Origin: Alistipes sp.
GTDB lineage: Bacteria > Bacteroidota > Bacteroidia > Bacteroidales > Rikenellaceae
Assembly (NCBI GenBank): GCA_017935185.1
Contig: JAGBIC010000011.1
Coordinates: 1 to 64,000 of the forward strand
Direction of reading: 5' to 3'
Length of the DNA: 64,000 bases
The translations under genes were made by a program, and so were the position numbers. The notes beneath the pieces are model-generated. The model did no database searches. It saw nothing but the letters and a program-made list of their open reading frames with translations, and was not told the origin of the DNA. Position 1 is the first letter of the stretch. Every line of letters begins with the position of its first letter. This document shows positions 1 to 7,131 of the stretch, one piece after another.

Positions 1-269
1 AGATAAGCGAAGGCTACGATAAAACAACTTCTGATGTGTTGAATGTAAAGTTGAGCAAAACGACTGCAACATCGATATTTATTCCCGTACTCCCCGGTAC
101 TTATTCAACAGCAGACCTTACTTTAGATCGTCTTTACTACCCTGTAGGTAGCAGTGACCCAACTGCTGGCGGTCGCGACCTTAATACATATGATGGTGCT
201 AAGGAGACGTTGGTGGTTGAGCGTGGTAAGATTACCAAGATTACAGAGTGTGCGTTGTTGTTGGATTAA
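1..269 (+). CDS. C-terminal end of an unrecognised protein (5' cut by window edge)
   Basis: The reading frame is open from base 3 to the TAA at 267-269 and has no convincing start inside the window (the only in-frame start, a GTG at 36, has no reason to be the true one), so this is taken as the last ~88 residues of a longer protein. The visible sequence is rich in Thr, Ser and beta-type residues (PGTYSTADLTLDRLYYP, then a conserved-looking ERGKITKI near the end), which suits a secreted or surface Bacteroidota beta-sandwich protein, but I do not recognise the family. A strong intrinsic terminator follows 20 bp later, so it ends its transcription unit. Confidence 0.55.
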   Translation, partial: ISEGYDKTTSDVLNVKLSKTTATSIFIPVLPGTYSTADLTLDRLYYPVGSSDPTAGGRDLNTYDGAKETLVVERGKITKITECALLLD

Positions 270-287
270 AAACCTTTTACAATAATA

Positions 288-318
288 ACTCCCGAACCTC
301 GTAAGGCTCGGGAGTTTT
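288..318 (+). terminator. Intrinsic terminator after the first gene
   Basis: ACTCCCGA(a)CC pairs with GG(c)TCGGGAGT around a TCGTAA loop and is followed by TTTTG. It closes the plus-strand gene at the left edge and also lies just beyond the end of the minus-strand DUF2461 gene. Confidence 0.8.
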
Positions 319-342
319 GTGTTTATTTTCGAAGTAAGGTTT

Positions 343-1011
343 TTACCATCCCATCTCGCGGGCGTACTCGATGGCTCGGTTGAGCGTGTCGTTAAACGCT
401 CGGGTACATTGCATATCTTTGGCTGCTTGCTGTATGGCGTCGGGGCGCAGGAAATAATCCTTATCGACCAACTTCACCAAAAGAAAATTTCGCAGACGGT
501 AGTAATCAGAATACTCATCCTCGGCCGACCACCCTTGCGGCATACGCTTCAGAGCCGATGACCAATCCACCTCAAACCCTGTGGCCGCCTCGATGCTCTC
601 CACAAAGGCATCACCCTCGGTCATAATCTCCTCGCGCACACTCTTTATCTCGCCAGCGGTGGGGCAGTAGGCTCCCGTGCAGAGCATATAGTGATTCTGG
701 TCGGGCTCAACGTGCATATAGTAACCCGAAAATCCCGATTTCTTCCCTCTTGGGCAGACGTAAACCCCAAACCATGTCTTGTAGGGCGATTTATCCTTCG
801 AAAAGCGTGTATCACGATAGATTCGGTAGGTTGCATCCTTCACTTGCACACCCTCCACCGCAGGGTCAAACGTCGCAACAGCCTCAATAAACTCCGCCGC
901 CACAACATCCATGCGTTGTTTCACCTGCTTGTAACGCTCGCGGTTGGCCTCGAACCATGTGCGATTATTGTTGTCGGCAAGCTCTTGAAGAAATTCCAAA
1001 ATGATTTTCAT
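343..1011 (-). CDS. DUF2461 (TIGR02453) family protein
   Basis: A 222-residue protein with the typical DUF2461 layout: an N-terminal helix with NNNRTWFEANRERYKQ (residues ~14-29), the central RIYRDTRFSKDKSPYKTWFG block (~63-82), and a GYYMHVEP strand. Length matches the family. The biochemical function of the family is not established, so none is assigned. It starts 3 bp after the stop of the upstream small membrane protein gene, so the two are cotranscribed from the divergent promoter near 1325-1356. Confidence 0.85.
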   Translation of the reverse strand: MKIILEFLQELADNNNRTWFEANRERYKQVKQRMDVVAAEFIEAVATFDPAVEGVQVKDATYRIYRDTRFSKDKSPYKTWFGVYVCPRGKKSGFSGYYMHVEPDQNHYMLCTGAYCPTAGEIKSVREEIMTEGDAFVESIEAATGFEVDWSSALKRMPQGWSAEDEYSDYYRLRNFLLVKLVDKDYFLRPDAIQQAAKDMQCTRAFNDTLNRAIEYAREMGW

Positions 1012-1014
1012 ACG

Positions 1015-1278
1015 TTACTTCTCTTTGCTATGGTCGATGTCGCACGATGAGCAGTTGCCGTGACACCCTATGTCGGCGCAGTCGGTGCCTGTGTCTTCGC
1101 GCGACTCCTGAACGGCACATTTTATGCCGAGGCGCTGCATATTTTTGTTGGTGGCAATCTCGGAATCAATGTCGTGACCCTTGAAAATCTGTGTGAGCGA
1201 CATGCCTAAAAAGAAGAATCCCACGAAGCCAATCGAGATGGCAATCACTATCAATATCGTTGAAAAGGTTGTTCCCAT
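1015..1278 (-). CDS. Small membrane protein with cysteine-rich tail, NqrM-like
   Basis: The protein has 87 residues. A single hydrophobic helix (residues ~5-27, TILIVIAISIGFVGFFFLGM) is followed by a polar stretch and then six cysteines: one in GIKCAV and five in the tail, in the pattern C-x4-C-x3-C-x2-C after a first Cys near residue 67. One TM helix ending in GMS, an IFKG-type turn, a conserved LGI and a final Cys cluster is also the layout of NqrM (DUF539), the maturation factor that supplies iron to the Na+-NQR complex. The Cys spacing and the insertion between helix and tail are not canonical, so this is a resemblance only. It is the first gene of the operon with the DUF2461 gene. Confidence 0.6.
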   Translation of the reverse strand: MGTTFSTILIVIAISIGFVGFFFLGMSLTQIFKGHDIDSEIATNKNMQRLGIKCAVQESREDTGTDCADIGCHGNCSSCDIDHSKEK

Positions 1279-1309
1279 ATACTCTTAAACGTTAAAATTT
1301 GCTATTTAG

Positions 1310-1340
1310 TTGAAAATCTATCGACAAATTTATATATTTG
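1310..1340 (+). promoter_or_regulatory. Bacteroidota promoter for the trkA operon
   Basis: TTG (1310-1312), 20-bp spacer, TATATTTG (1333-1340). The -7 element abuts the -7 element of the opposing promoter (1325-1332), giving a nearly palindromic 16-bp block. Transcripts would carry a ~110-nt leader before the ATG at 1455. Confidence 0.7.
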
Positions 1341-1356
1341 TATGGTATTTTGCAAA
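1325..1356 (-). promoter_or_regulatory. Bacteroidota promoter for the NqrM-like/DUF2461 operon
   Basis: On the minus strand TTTG (1356-1353), a 20-bp spacer, then TAAATTTG (1332-1325), an exact match to the TTTG-N20-TAnnTTTG promoter. The predicted start of transcription is ~40 bp before the start codon at 1278. It overlaps the trkA promoter completely. Confidence 0.75.
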
Positions 1357-1454
1357 ATTATGCACCTGCGACAGATGATTTTTCGGCCGATGGCTTTGGG
1401 CGCAAGCGGGCATGGTTGGGCGCAAAAGGGTATTTAATAGAGATTATTGCAGAG

Positions 1455-2795
1455 ATGAAAATCGTTATTTCAGGAGTAGGTGAGATGGGTAGCCACTTGG
1501 CTCGCATGTTGAGCGGTAGCGGCCACGAGATTACAGTCATTGACAGCGATCCGAAGTTGCTGAGCGAGGTGGATAATCTGGCCGACCTTATAACCATCGA
1601 GGGCGATACCACTGCCTTCGCCGTGTTGCGTCGTGCGGGCGTGCGTCGTTGTGATCTCTTTATCGCTGTGAATCACGATGAGAATCAGAATGTTTTGGCC
1701 GCAATAATGGCCAAGCAGTTGGGCGCGAAGAAGTCAATCGCACGAATCGACAATAATGAATATCTCGAGCCCAACAACAAAGAGATGTTTATCGATATGG
1801 GTATCGACTATCTCTTTTATCCCGAAAAAATCGCCGCTCTTGAGGTGGCAAATCTGCTGGGTCACACCTCCACCACCGACTATGTCGATTTCTCGGGCGG
1901 ATTGCTGGCACTTATAGTATTAAAACTCGAGCCCACATCTCCATTGCTTGGCCGCAAGCTCTTTGAGTTGGCCGACGATGGCTCGATTGCCGAGTTCCGT
2001 GCCGTGGCAATAAAACGAGGCAGCCAAACAATAATACCACGAGGTCAGGATGAGTTCTTCGAGGGCGATATTGTCTATATAATCGCTCGACAAGATGCGG
2101 CAAAGAGTGTGACCGAGTTGTCGGGACAGAAGAGTGTCGAGGTGAAAAATCTGATGATTCTGGGTGGCTCGCGCGTGGGTGTGAGAGTGGCGATGGAGTT
2201 GCAGGATGAGATGAACATCAAGATTATCGAGTATAATGGTGAGAAGGCGTTCCGCCTGGCTGAGCTACTTGAAAAAACGCTCATTATTCACGAGGATGGT
2301 CGTAATCTCGATGCGATGATTGAAGAGGGCTTGCAGACAACCGATGCATTTTTGGCCGTAACGGGTAGAAGCGAGACAAATATTCTTGCGGCGATGCAGG
2401 CCAAGCGCATGGGCGTGAAGAAAGTTATCGCCGAGGTCGAGAATCTTAACTATATCAGCATGGCTGAGAGTGTTGGCATTGATACCATAATCAATAAAAA
2501 GCGTATCACAGCGTCAAATATATTCCGTTTTACGATGTCTACCGATGTGCAGGCCATACGTTGTCTGTCGGGTAGCGAGGCCGAGGTGCTGGAGTTTATC
2601 GTAAAACCCAATTCGCCTGCTACAAAGTGTGCAATCAAGGATATGCGCCTGCCGCAGGATGTGATTATTGGTGGTATTGTTCGTGGTGATAAGGTCTATA
2701 TTGCCGTGGGCGATACCCAAATTAAGGCATACGATAGAGTTGTTGTGTTCTCAATGCCTGAATCGATATCGAGAGTTGGTGAGTTTTTCAATTAA
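1455..2795 (+). CDS. trkA: Trk potassium uptake regulator TrkA
   Basis: A cytoplasmic NAD(H)-binding subunit that gates a TrkH/KtrB-type K+ channel. The 446 residues contain two tandem RCK units: a Rossmann domain starting MKIVISGVGEMGSHLAR with the GxGxxG motif, then RCK_C, then a second Rossmann domain beginning near residue 230 (MILGGSRVGVRVA) and a last RCK_C domain. The start at 1455 is chosen because the Rossmann fold begins there and 446 residues is the usual family length; an in-frame extension of 39 residues upstream has no homologous look and would cover the promoter. First gene of a six-gene operon. No TrkH is seen in the window. Confidence 0.93.
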   Translation: MKIVISGVGEMGSHLARMLSGSGHEITVIDSDPKLLSEVDNLADLITIEGDTTAFAVLRRAGVRRCDLFIAVNHDENQNVLAAIMAKQLGAKKSIARIDNNEYLEPNNKEMFIDMGIDYLFYPEKIAALEVANLLGHTSTTDYVDFSGGLLALIVLKLEPTSPLLGRKLFELADDGSIAEFRAVAIKRGSQTIIPRGQDEFFEGDIVYIIARQDAAKSVTELSGQKSVEVKNLMILGGSRVGVRVAMELQDEMNIKIIEYNGEKAFRLAELLEKTLIIHEDGRNLDAMIEEGLQTTDAFLAVTGRSETNILAAMQAKRMGVKKVIAEVENLNYISMAESVGIDTIINKKRITASNIFRFTMSTDVQAIRCLSGSEAEVLEFIVKPNSPATKCAIKDMRLPQDVIIGGIVRGDKVYIAVGDTQIKAYDRVVVFSMPESISRVGEFFN

Positions 2796-2815
2796 CGAAC
2801 AAAAGTGTAAAAGAT

Positions 2816-3424
2816 ATGTATGTAGCGATAGCGGGAAATATCGGAAGTGGCAAAACCACATTGACAGAGATACTTACCAAGCGATATGGTGCAAAAGCCT
2901 ATTACGAGGAGAGCGACAACCCCTATATAGGCGATTTTTACAACGACATGAGTCGTTGGGCGTTCCAGTTGCAGGTGTCGTTTCTCGGTAGCCGTATCCA
3001 GCAGACCCTCGATATGTTGGCTGCGGGTGACGATGTCGTTTTTCAGGATCGTACGATATATGAAGATGCATATATCTTTGCCGAAAATCTTCACGGCATG
3101 GGGCTGATGATGAGCCGCGACTTTGATACTTACATGAAAATTTTTGGTTTGACGACAAATCTTATTCCCCGCCCCGATGTGATAATCTATTTGAGGGCAA
3201 GTATTCCGACCCTTGTGACGCAGATTAAGCGTCGCGGACGTGAATATGAGATGAATATCGACGAGTCGTACTTGATGCGCCTGAATGAAAAATATGAGTA
3301 TTGGATTAACAATATATATGATGGCGATGTGCTGACTATCGACAAGGACGCCGAGGATTTTGTGGCTGATCCGACGGTGATTGATCGTATATGTGAATAT
3401 CTGAAAAAATATGAGCGCCGATAA
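2816..3424 (+). CDS. Deoxynucleoside kinase
   Basis: A 202-residue kinase of the deoxyadenosine/deoxyguanosine kinase family, which phosphorylates salvaged deoxynucleosides with ATP. Visible motifs: P-loop AGNIGSGKTT (residues 5-14), the substrate-site QDRTIYEDAYIF (~77-88), and the arginine-rich LID segment KRRGREYEMNID (~141-152). Length fits the bacterial family. It starts 20 bp after trkA, and its last 14 bp overlap the start of the methyltransferase gene, so translation is probably coupled. Which base it prefers cannot be read from the sequence. Confidence 0.9.
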   Translation: MYVAIAGNIGSGKTTLTEILTKRYGAKAYYEESDNPYIGDFYNDMSRWAFQLQVSFLGSRIQQTLDMLAAGDDVVFQDRTIYEDAYIFAENLHGMGLMMSRDFDTYMKIFGLTTNLIPRPDVIIYLRASIPTLVTQIKRRGREYEMNIDESYLMRLNEKYEYWINNIYDGDVLTIDKDAEDFVADPTVIDRICEYLKKYERR

Positions 3425-4805
3425 CAATACCATGCATCTGCCCGAAAAGTTTGTCGAACGTATGGTGACGGAACTTGGCGCTGATGAGGCTGCGAAGTTG
3501 TGTGAAGCTCTCGGTGAAGAGCCTACAACATCCGTAAGACTGAACTGCGAGAAAATTTTGCAGCCAAAATGGGAGTGTAGGCAAGTGCCGTGGAGTAGAG
3601 CAGGCTATCAGCTTGACGAGAGGCCGTTGTTTACCTACGATACCGATTTCCATGCCGGTGCATATTATGTGCAGGAGGCCAGTTCGCAATTTGCTGGACA
3701 TGTGCTTGCGTCAGCATTTGGAGGTGAGGATATGTGCCGAGGGTTGCGAGTGTTGGATGTATGTGCCGCACCAGGCGGCAAGAGTACTCACTATGCTTCG
3801 CTCGTTGGTGAAGAGGGTATCGTTGTGGCGAATGAGATAAACCGAGGTCGTGCCGCTGTGTTGGCCGATAATGCCCGTAAATGGGGGTTGGGTAATATGG
3901 TGGTGACCTGTAACGACTCATCACATTTAACTCCTTTTGAGGAGTGGTTTGATGCTGTGGCGGTGGATGCACCTTGTTCAGGTGAAGGTATGTTCCGTAA
4001 GTCAGACGATGCTTGTGAGCAGTGGAGCGAGGCAAATGTGGCGATGTGTGCCATGCGCCAGTGGGAGATATTGCAGAATGTTTTTGGCTCACTTAAGGTG
4101 GGTGGTGCGTTGATATATAGCACATGTACTTTTAACCGTTCCGAGGATGAGGAGATTCTGCAACGCATGTGTGACGAGTATGGTGACGAACTCTGCGAGG
4201 CTCCTGTTGTAGCAGTTGACGCCGATTGGGGTGTTGTTGTGGGGCGCGTCGGAGTATTCCAAACATTTAGATTCTTTCCTCATAAGGTTAAGGGCGAGGG
4301 ATTGTTTATGGCTGTTGCTCTCAAGGCGGGAGTAGCGTCTCGTCGAAAAACACCCAAAGCACGTCGCAGAGCAATAGCGTCAGTGGATAGAAAGGCCGAA
4401 CAAGAACTTAATCGTTGGATAGAACGCTCTTTTGAGATGAGTTTCTATCAGGCCGGCGACACTATTTATGGCTGCCGAAAAGAGCATTTTGCCGATATTG
4501 AGGCGTTGTCGTCTTCGCTGTCGGTGATTTATTCGGGCGTGGCAATGGGCCAGATTTTCAAAAACAAACTAAAACCCGATGGAGCTTTGGCTCTCTATGT
4601 CGGTTTTAGGCGTGATATGGTGCCATGTGTGGAGGTTGGAGACGATTTAGCTGTGGAGTTTTTGCGTCGGCATGATATCGATGCGACTTTGTTTGAGCAG
4701 GGGCTCAATCTGGTAGTGTGCAAAGGTCAGGCGCTGGGCTTTGTGAAACGAGTGGGAGCGAGAGTGAATAATATGTATCCCATGTCGTTGAGGATATTGA
4801 AATGA
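3411..4805 (+). CDS. rRNA cytosine-C5 methyltransferase (NOL1/NOP2/sun, RsmF-like)
   Basis: A SAM-dependent m5C RNA methyltransferase of 464 residues. Motif I DVCAAPGGK (residues 116-124) binds SAM; motif IV VDAPCSGEG carries the release cysteine (C189); motif VI STCTFNRSEDE carries the nucleophile (C239). The C-terminal part (~300-464) matches the RsmF-type RNA-binding extension with a PUA-like end (GLNLVVCKGQALGFVKR). The first ATG (3411) lies inside the kinase gene; an ATG at 3432 is also possible and would shorten the protein by seven residues. The exact rRNA position is not predictable; E. coli RsmF modifies C1407 of 16S rRNA. Confidence 0.9.
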   Translation: MSADNNTMHLPEKFVERMVTELGADEAAKLCEALGEEPTTSVRLNCEKILQPKWECRQVPWSRAGYQLDERPLFTYDTDFHAGAYYVQEASSQFAGHVLASAFGGEDMCRGLRVLDVCAAPGGKSTHYASLVGEEGIVVANEINRGRAAVLADNARKWGLGNMVVTCNDSSHLTPFEEWFDAVAVDAPCSGEGMFRKSDDACEQWSEANVAMCAMRQWEILQNVFGSLKVGGALIYSTCTFNRSEDEEILQRMCDEYGDELCEAPVVAVDADWGVVVGRVGVFQTFRFFPHKVKGEGLFMAVALKAGVASRRKTPKARRRAIASVDRKAEQELNRWIERSFEMSFYQAGDTIYGCRKEHFADIEALSSSLSVIYSGVAMGQIFKNKLKPDGALALYVGFRRDMVPCVEVGDDLAVEFLRRHDIDATLFEQGLNLVVCKGQALGFVKRVGARVNNMYPMSLRILK

Positions 4806-4827
4806 CAATAAATAATATAAGAGCTAT

Positions 4828-5406
4828 ATGGCAATAAAAAAGATCTATTATTCGATTGGTGAGGTGGCCGAGATGTTTGATGTGAATCGCTCGCTTATTC
4901 GCCATTGGGAGTCGAAATTTGATTGTATCAAGCCAACCAAAAACAAGAAGGGTAATCGTCTGTTTACAGCTTCGGATGTCGAGAAACTAAAGCAGATTTA
5001 CCATCTTGTGAAAGAGCAGGGCATGACTCTGGAGGGGGCCAATAAGGTGCTTAAGCGTTCAGGCAAGGGTGTATCGCGTGATGCGGAGCTGTTGGAGCGT
5101 TTGCAAAAAATTCGTGCGGCATTGGAGGAGGTCCGTGAGGAACTTAAGGCAGGTGATGAGGGTCAGGTTTACTCTTCGTCAGAGGTGGAACAGCCCGATG
5201 AGGTGCTGAATCAGGCGGATGTGGAGTCTCAGCCAATTGACGAACCCCAGCCTGAACCGCGTAAGAGTGTTGTTACAAAGATTGTAGAGCAGCCTGCCGA
5301 GGAGAGTGCTTCTGCTCCTGCAAAAAAACGTGTCGTGCGTCGTAAGAAGAGGGGTGAAGAGGAGGATAAGGAGCTATTCCCATTTTATGAACAATCACTC
5401 TTTTAG
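4828..5406 (+). CDS. MerR family transcriptional regulator
   Basis: The protein has 192 residues. The N-terminal winged helix is of MerR type: YYSIGEVAEMFDVNRSLIRHWE (residues 7-28), then the wing NKKGNRLFTASDVEKLKQIYHLV. It continues into a short coiled coil (~85-110) and a low-complexity acidic/proline-rich linker, ending in a basic cluster (KKRVVRRKKR) and an aromatic tail. There are no Cys or ligand-binding domain in the C-terminal half, so it is unlikely to be a metal sensor. MerR proteins of this form are common in Bacteroidota housekeeping operons. It is 22 bp after the methyltransferase gene and 3 bp before the Nif3-like gene. Confidence 0.85.
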   Translation: MAIKKIYYSIGEVAEMFDVNRSLIRHWESKFDCIKPTKNKKGNRLFTASDVEKLKQIYHLVKEQGMTLEGANKVLKRSGKGVSRDAELLERLQKIRAALEEVREELKAGDEGQVYSSSEVEQPDEVLNQADVESQPIDEPQPEPRKSVVTKIVEQPAEESASAPAKKRVVRRKKRGEEEDKELFPFYEQSLF

Positions 5407-5409
5407 GCT

Positions 5410-6192
5410 ATGAAGGTGAAAGATGTAACTGCGGTAATTGAGGCATTTGCACCGCTGTCGTTGCAGGAGTCGTACGATAATTCCGGGCTTATTGTCGGTC
5501 GCCCTGACGATGAGGTTCATAAAGCTCTGCTTGCCGTAGATGTGACCGAGGAGGTAATATCGGAGGCGGTGGAGAATGGCTGCGATATGATAATCACCCA
5601 TCATCCCATAATATTCCATGCGTTAAAACGTTTTAACTCGGCTTCTGTCACAGAGCGTTGTGTCGAGGAGGCTATTCGTCGTGGTATCGTATTGTACGCC
5701 GCGCATACCAATCTTGATAGTGCTCCTGCGGGTATGAGCTGGCGTATGGCGGAGATGCTTGGCTTGGAGTCTGTTGAGATTTTGCAGCCAACATATGAGA
5801 ATTGCGGATTTGGTGCGGTCGGTTATCTTGCGGAGGAGTGCGATGCACAAACTTTTATGCGTAGTGTGATGGAGCGTTTTGGAGTAAAGGCGCTGCGACA
5901 TAGTGATATTGTTAAGCCCCTAGTGCGCAAGGTTGCCATCTGCACTGGTGCGGGTGGTTCGCTCATCGATGAGGCTCGAAAGTCGGGAGCCGATATATAT
6001 TTGACAGCCGATTTGAAATATAATGACTTTATGAGGCATGAAAATTCGATAATTTTGGCAGATATGGGTCATTTTGAGAGCGAATATTGCGCAATTCAAA
6101 TATTATTTGATATTTTATCAAAAAATTTATCTATCTTTGCAATTCGCAAGAGTGCGCACTCTCGCAACCCTGTGAATTATATGGTGGGATAA
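5410..6192 (+). CDS. Nif3-like dinuclear metal centre protein
   Basis: A 260-residue member of the NIF3/YbgI (DUF34) family, which forms toroidal hexamers with two metal ions per subunit; the cellular role is still unclear, with GTP cyclohydrolase I type 2 a common but poorly supported label. Metal ligands are visible: ITHHPIIFHALKRF (H64, H65), AHTNLDSAPAGMSW (H99, D103) and the C-terminal DMGHFESE (~217-224). It is the short form: the CutA/PII-like insertion found in the ~365-residue family members is absent. A candidate promoter for the next gene lies inside its last 90 bp. Confidence 0.88.
   Translation: MKVKDVTAVIEAFAPLSLQESYDNSGLIVGRPDDEVHKALLAVDVTEEVISEAVENGCDMIITHHPIIFHALKRFNSASVTERCVEEAIRRGIVLYAAHTNLDSAPAGMSWRMAEMLGLESVEILQPTYENCGFGAVGYLAEECDAQTFMRSVMERFGVKALRHSDIVKPLVRKVAICTGAGGSLIDEARKSGADIYLTADLKYNDFMRHENSIILADMGHFESEYCAIQILFDILSKNLSIFAIRKSAHSRNPVNYMVG
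6106..6139 (+). promoter_or_regulatory. Possible internal promoter for the zinc-ribbon gene
   Basis: TTTG (6106-6109), 22-bp spacer, TATCTTTG (6132-6139), inside the 3' end of the Nif3-like gene. The -7 box is a perfect match; the spacer is 1-2 bp longer than usual. Confidence 0.45.
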
Positions 6193-6227
6193 CCCGCCTT
6201 CATGCTGGCAAAACAAATTTAAGATAT

Positions 6228-6977
6228 ATGGCACAAAAGAAAACATCGGAAGTCGATTATTCGATGCAGGAGAAAATCATGGCGCTGTATGAGTTGCAGA
6301 AGATTGATTCTCAAATCGATGAAATTAACAAAGTAAAGGGTGAGCTTCCTTTGGAAGTTCAGGATCTTGAGGATGAGATTGAGGGTTTGAATACCCGTAT
6401 CGAGAACATCAATGCCGAGGTTGAGGAGCTCAATTCGCTCACCAAGCAGCGTAAACGCGAAATCGATCAGGCTAAGATTCAGATTACTCACTATAAGGAG
6501 CAGCAGAATAATGTGCGTAATAATCGCGAGTTTGATGCTATTACTAAAGAGATTGAGTATCAGGAACTCGAGATTGAGCTTGCCGAGAAGCGTCTAAAGG
6601 AGTATGCCGCAGCTATTAAGGGCAAGAAGACTCAATTGGAGAATGCCGAGGCTGTTGTGTCTGATCGTGGTATAGATTTGGCCGCAAAGAAGAGCGAGTT
6701 GGATAGCATTGAGGCCGAGACTGCTGATCAGGTTGCAGCTCTTGAGGCTAAAGCCGAGAAGGCAAAGGTAAAGATTGACGAGCGTCTGCTCACCGCCTAT
6801 AACCGTATTCGTCGTAGCGTGCGCAATGGTTTGGCTGTTGTGACTGTGAAACGTGATGCTTGTGGTGGCTGTTATAACCGTATCCCTCCCCAGCGTCAGG
6901 TGGATGTACGTCAGGGCAAGAAACTCATCGTATGTGAGTATTGTGGTCGAATTTTGGTAGCTGATAACGAGGAGTAG
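6228..6977 (+). CDS. C4-type zinc ribbon, coiled-coil protein (CT398/zf-RING_7 type)
   Basis: A 249-residue protein. Residues ~15-190 are an almost unbroken charged coiled coil, closing with a zinc ribbon of two CxxC pairs (C212/C215 in ACGGCYNRIPPQ and C236/C239 in VCEYCGRIL). This is the architecture of the CT398/HP0958 family, members of which have been linked to flagellar export or RNA handling elsewhere. No flagella are expected here, so the role is open; a nucleic-acid or RNase partner is plausible. Last gene of the trkA operon, followed by a strong terminator, and possibly also transcribed from the internal promoter at 6106-6139. Confidence 0.85.
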   Translation: MAQKKTSEVDYSMQEKIMALYELQKIDSQIDEINKVKGELPLEVQDLEDEIEGLNTRIENINAEVEELNSLTKQRKREIDQAKIQITHYKEQQNNVRNNREFDAITKEIEYQELEIELAEKRLKEYAAAIKGKKTQLENAEAVVSDRGIDLAAKKSELDSIEAETADQVAALEAKAEKAKVKIDERLLTAYNRIRRSVRNGLAVVTVKRDACGGCYNRIPPQRQVDVRQGKKLIVCEYCGRILVADNEE

Positions 6978-7000
6978 TCCTCATCTGAATTTTTGATTTA

Positions 7001-7035
7001 ACTCTGCCTGAATAATTTTTAGGCAGAGTTTTTTT
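7001..7035 (+). terminator. Terminator of the trkA operon
   Basis: ACTCTGCCT / AGGCAGAGT hairpin with loop GAATAATTTTT, followed by seven T's. Confidence 0.85.
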
Positions 7036-7060
7036 GTGCCTATTAGTGCTTGCTCAGCAT

Positions 7061-7093
7061 AAGAAAACCCCGTCTTGCACGCAAGACGGGGTT
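7061..7093 (-). terminator. Terminator of the susC1-susD1 operon
   Basis: AACCCCGTCTTG pairs with CAAGACGGGGTT around a four-base loop; on the minus strand the stem is followed by TTTTCTT. Lies 39 bp beyond the susD1 stop. Confidence 0.85.
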
Positions 7094-7131
7094 GCTTGAT
7101 TTATTTCCGAGTGTTCGGAATGAACTATCTA

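Noticed and set aside
2792..3433. 213-codon minus-strand open frame
   Set aside because: Exactly antisense to the deoxynucleoside kinase gene; His/Ile-rich, no domain, no promoter.
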